In this document: one piece after another, positions 33,887-36,444 of the stretch
How positions within the stretch are numbered: the stretch's first letter is position 1
Layout: each line of letters opens with the position of its first letter
Assembly: GCA_040904765.1 (NCBI GenBank)
Contig: JBBDST010000027.1
Span: 1-36,444, forward strand
Length of the DNA: 36,444 bases
Reading direction: 5' to 3'
From: JBBDST01 sp040904765
GTDB lineage: Bacteria > Actinomycetota > Nitriliruptoria > Nitriliruptorales > Nitriliruptoraceae
Program-made: the position numbers and the translations under genes
The notes under the pieces: generated by a model
The model's input: the letters and a program-made list of their open reading frames with translations, nothing else
Told to the model about the DNA's origin: nothing
Databases searched by the model: none

Positions 33887-34051
33887 GCGAAAAGCCGGTA
33901 TCGTCTTCTTGTAATTCTTTAACGGTTTAGTTTTTTGTCCGAACGGGCACTGCGGAACATCCCGTAGGTCCGCTATCGTCGCGGTAGGCCATCGTTGGGT
34001 TATTCATCTTTGGCGGACCGCGACAAGCGAGAGACAGTGGCTTACGAGCAC

Positions 34052-35350
34052 ATGTCCATCCTCCAGTCGCACCGTGGACCGCGTCGCTATGCCGCCATGC
34101 TGGTTGCGGTGTTGCTTGTGTTGGGGCTTGCCTCAGCCACTGCGGTAGCTGATACGCGTGAACTCACTCGCGAACTCAACGAACTTAAGAATGACCGCGA
34201 GGCTGCAGCCCGCGAACTTTCTGAGGCACGCTCAAGCGAACGAGACGCACGTACTGCCTTGGCAGACGTCGAACGTCGTCTTGACGCAGCCGAACGTCGT
34301 CGCGGTGAACTTGCCGATCTGACCGTGCGGGCAGAAGCGCTGTATGAAACCCGGCGTGACGAAGAGACCCAGGCGCTTCAAGAGGCCGATGACGCTCAAG
34401 CTAAAGCAGACGCGACCGAGCTGCTGCTCGAAGAAAAACATGCTCAGCTTGAAGAACGGGTACGAGCCGCGTTCAAATACGGCCATGTGGGTCTCATTGA
34501 CGTGTTTAGCGGGGCCAACGACATTGCTGATCTGATCAGCACGAGTACGTTCATTTCCCATGTCATCGAAGCTGACCGTGAGCTTGTCAACACTGTCAAC
34601 GCCCTGCTTGTGGCGGTCGTTGAACAGCGTGATGCTGCGGTTGAAGCGGCCGAACGTGCAGTCGTTGCGGCTGCTGAGGCTGCTGAAGCAAAACGCGAAG
34701 TTGAGGCAGCACTGGTTGAACAGCAGGCCATTACGCGCGAAATTGCCGCCCAGGTCGCCGAACGTGACGAGGTGTTTAGCCGGCTGCGAGAAGACCGGCA
34801 GGCTATTGAAGGTCACCTGTCACAACTTGAAGCCGAATCGCAACGTATCCAGTCTGAACTGGCAGAGATTGCTCGCCGCCAAGCAGAAGAACGCCGCCGT
34901 GCCGAAGCCGAAGCTAGAGCCAACGACCGTAAAGCTCCGACATATTCAGATAGCGGCTGGGCACGCCCTGTATCGGGCCGTCTCACATCGCCGTTTGGTC
35001 CCCGCTGGGGCCGTAACCATAACGGAGTCGACTTAGCCGGTTCGGTCGGTTCCCCGATTGTGGCCGCACGCTCAGGATTCGTGGTAACTGCCAATTCTGG
35101 CTGTCACCGCACCAGCTCGTGGGGCTGTGGTGGGGGCTTTGGCAACTACATCACGATCGCACACAACGACGGGTTTGCGACGATCTATGCCCACCTGTCA
35201 ACGCTTTCAGTTGTGTCCGGTTCGGTCGTTTCGGCTGGTGACAGAATCGGCACGGTCGGGAACTCGGGCAATAGTTACGGTCCTCACCTGCATTTTGAAA
35301 CCCGGCAGGCCGGTGTGCCACGCAACCCGTGTAACTACGTCTCCTGTTAA
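34052..35350 (+). CDS. M23 (LytM) peptidase with coiled coil, probable FtsX partner
   Basis: About 432 residues. A signal peptide (RRYAAMLVAVLLVLGLASAT, cut near AVA-DTRE) is followed by a long two-part coiled coil (about 35-285) and a LytM domain. The zinc site is intact: His323 and Asp327 in NHNGVDLAG, and HLH (412, 414) in GPHLHFE, so it should cut peptidoglycan cross-links. The architecture is that of EnvC-like proteins, but EnvC itself has lost the zinc ligands. A GTG at 34037 behind GAGAGA is an alternative start. Placement after ftsEX implies activation by that transporter at the septum. Confidence 0.9.
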   Translation: MSILQSHRGPRRYAAMLVAVLLVLGLASATAVADTRELTRELNELKNDREAAARELSEARSSERDARTALADVERRLDAAERRRGELADLTVRAEALYETRRDEETQALQEADDAQAKADATELLLEEKHAQLEERVRAAFKYGHVGLIDVFSGANDIADLISTSTFISHVIEADRELVNTVNALLVAVVEQRDAAVEAAERAVVAAAEAAEAKREVEAALVEQQAITREIAAQVAERDEVFSRLREDRQAIEGHLSQLEAESQRIQSELAEIARRQAEERRRAEAEARANDRKAPTYSDSGWARPVSGRLTSPFGPRWGRNHNGVDLAGSVGSPIVAARSGFVVTANSGCHRTSSWGCGGGFGNYITIAHNDGFATIYAHLSTLSVVSGSVVSAGDRIGTVGNSGNSYGPHLHFETRQAGVPRNPCNYVSC

Positions 35351-35382
35351 AGGCCTGATAGCCGGCCGCTAGGCTTGAAGTC

Positions 35383-35868
35383 ATGGCGAAAAAACCGGCA
35401 GGCGAGGAGACGCGAGGACGTAAAGTCATCGCGTTGAATCGTCGTGCCCGTTACGACTATCACTTAGACGACCGGTATGAAGCAGGACTTGTACTTACCG
35501 GCACAGAAGTAAAATCGCTCCGTGACGGCAAAGCCTCGCTCGTGGAAGCGTGGGTGCGGGTTGTGGCCGGTGGGGACGCACATTTGATGCAGGCTCACAT
35601 TCCCGAGTATGCGTTTGGTAACCGCAACAATCACGATCCGATCCGTCCCCGCAAACTGCTGTTGCACCGCAAAGAAATCGATCAGCTTGCTCATCAGGTT
35701 GCCGCCAGAGGCGTCGCTCTGATCCCCACCCAAATGTATTTTTCGGACGGGCGCGCCAAACTCGAGTTTGCGGTTGCAAAAGGTAAAAATGTGGCTGATA
35801 AACGTCATACCGAGAAAGAACGTGACGCGAAACGTGAGATCGAACGGGCCCTTAAAGTTCGCCGCTGA
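35383..35868 (+). CDS. smpB: SsrA-binding protein SmpB
   Basis: A 161-residue oligonucleotide-binding-fold protein that delivers tmRNA to stalled ribosomes. NRRARYDYHLDDRYEAGLVL, TGTEVKSLRDGKASLVEAWV, RPRKLLLHRKEID and LIPTQMYFSDGRAKLEFAVA are family blocks. The basic tail DKRHTEKERDAKREIERALK is the segment that enters the mRNA channel. ssrA follows 52 bases downstream. Confidence 0.96.
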   Translation: MAKKPAGEETRGRKVIALNRRARYDYHLDDRYEAGLVLTGTEVKSLRDGKASLVEAWVRVVAGGDAHLMQAHIPEYAFGNRNNHDPIRPRKLLLHRKEIDQLAHQVAARGVALIPTQMYFSDGRAKLEFAVAKGKNVADKRHTEKERDAKREIERALKVRR

Positions 35869-35920
35869 TGCGGTACTCTGATGACAGAGAACTTTATAGC
35901 GCAACACGTTTTGCAAACTT

Positions 35921-36276
35921 GGGGCTGACACGGTTTCGACCGTGGTCATGCCATCGCCAAGGGAGCGTGCCGAGGACGCCCACAAGACCTCGTAAAAAGT
36001 TGTGGGAACCTATAGCTGACAACTCTGAGGTCATGCTCGCGGCCTAAACGGTTCCGCGCGATCCGCCTCTGACGCCTCGTAAGAGGGTCGGATCGTCATC
36101 ACGAGGCTAAAACCCCGCCGGTCGCGATCACCTGGCCACGGGGGACATTTATGGTGATATGGGGGCGGAAGCTGTCTGGCGCCGGAGCACCAAACCCGAG
36201 ATTTATCCGGAACCTACGCACGTAGAGCCCCGAGTGTTGGGACCGCGGGACCCGGGTTCGACTCCCGGCAGCTCCA
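35921..36276 (+). ncRNA. ssrA: Transfer-messenger RNA (tmRNA)
   Basis: It starts with GGGGCTGACACGGTTTCGAC, the tmRNA 5' consensus, and ends with a T-arm (GGGTTCGACTCCC) and CAGCTCC, which pairs with the 5' GGGGCTG to form the acceptor stem (one G-U). The tag frame begins at GCT 36015 and encodes ADNSEVMLAA, then TAA (36045-36047). The encoded 3' end reads CTCCA-CTA, so CCA is not encoded and must be added. It lies directly after smpB. Length (about 356) is normal for a one-piece tmRNA. Confidence 0.94.
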
Positions 36277-36444
36277 CTATGGGGTATTCGTGAATTGAAT
36301 GCCCCACCATTTGTGAAAAGCTCGTGCGATGGACGCACCTCCGCTACCGGCCGCCAAAGGGCCGAGCGGTGGGGATGGGCGACCGCCAGCGATGCCACCA
36401 AGGGCGTCGTGGTACGGGTCCCATCCAGCACCATCCCACGTGAA
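36277..36444 (-). CDS. C-terminal end of an unknown protein (partial, tentative)
   Basis: The minus-strand frame is open from the window edge to a TAG at 36277-36279, giving 55 residues. It contains WDGAGWDP near the edge, resembling the W-D-G-x-x-W motifs of some actinobacterial surface or membrane proteins, a Pro/Gly-rich middle, and an end in FHKWWGIQFTNTP. It would stop directly against the tmRNA 3' end. A plus-strand proline-rich frame from ATG 36329 is also open, so the call is uncertain. Confidence 0.3.
   Translation of the reverse strand, partial: FTWDGAGWDPYHDALGGIAGGRPSPPLGPLAAGSGGASIARAFHKWWGIQFTNTP

Noticed and set aside
36099..36434. Minus-strand 111-residue frame over the tmRNA
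   Set aside because: It covers the 3' half of ssrA and has no gene-like features.

Overview
The window looks like a chromosomal fragment of an actinobacterium (phylum Actinomycetota). The order prfB, ftsE, ftsX, M23 peptidase, smpB, ssrA is the usual actinobacterial arrangement. A RegX3/SenX3-like two-component pair next to phoU, a monomeric NADP isocitrate dehydrogenase and frequent GTG starts fit the same picture. A heliorhodopsin, a family known mainly from monoderm microbes and common in aquatic actinobacteria, suggests a light-exposed aquatic lineage, perhaps Acidimicrobiia-like; that finer placement is inference. The 100-N gap flanked by two copies of one 55-base sequence marks this as a scaffolded short-read assembly.

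Layout. 1-5.0 kb: a surface-polysaccharide locus with the tail of a coiled-coil protein, a UDP-GlcNAc 2-epimerase-like enzyme, a NodB-type deacetylase, a lipoprotein with a TIM-barrel glycosidase-like domain and an HPr-kinase-like P-loop protein. 5.2-8.7 kb: a nitrite/NO island with copper nitrite reductase (nirK) behind a palindromic operator candidate, a broken cupredoxin-like lipoprotein gene across the assembly gap, a polytopic membrane protein of the kind linked to actinobacterial NirK, and the remains of an Rrf2-type regulator on the other strand. 8.8-12.5 kb: a CFA-synthase-like methyltransferase, a divergent arsR/arsP-type pair sharing an operator palindrome, and heliorhodopsin.

12.6-18.8 kb: an acyl-CoA metabolism cluster. 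It has an acyl-CoA dehydrogenase, a translationally coupled trio of acid-CoA ligase beta-like and alpha-like subunits plus an acetyl-CoA hydrolase/transferase-family protein, a MaoC hydratase and an SDR oxidoreductase. 18.9-21.3 kb: a DUF429 protein, a small membrane protein, a VIT-like transporter and pdxH. 21.4-23.9 kb: phosphate-type signalling with a soluble histidine kinase, a response regulator and phoU. 24.2-30.9 kb: isocitrate dehydrogenase, a CBS protein, a universal stress protein overlapping an alpha/beta hydrolase, transketolase and a small membrane protein. 31-36.3 kb: release factor 2, the FtsEX division transporter with its M23 peptidase, and the trans-translation pair smpB/ssrA.

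The most notable items are the heliorhodopsin, the partly decayed nirK island, the artificial gap, the polysaccharide module that resembles a split PelA, and several enzymes lacking the canonical catalytic residue (CoA transferase, acyl-CoA dehydrogenase, SDR). No CRISPR array, transposase, rRNA or tRNA was seen.
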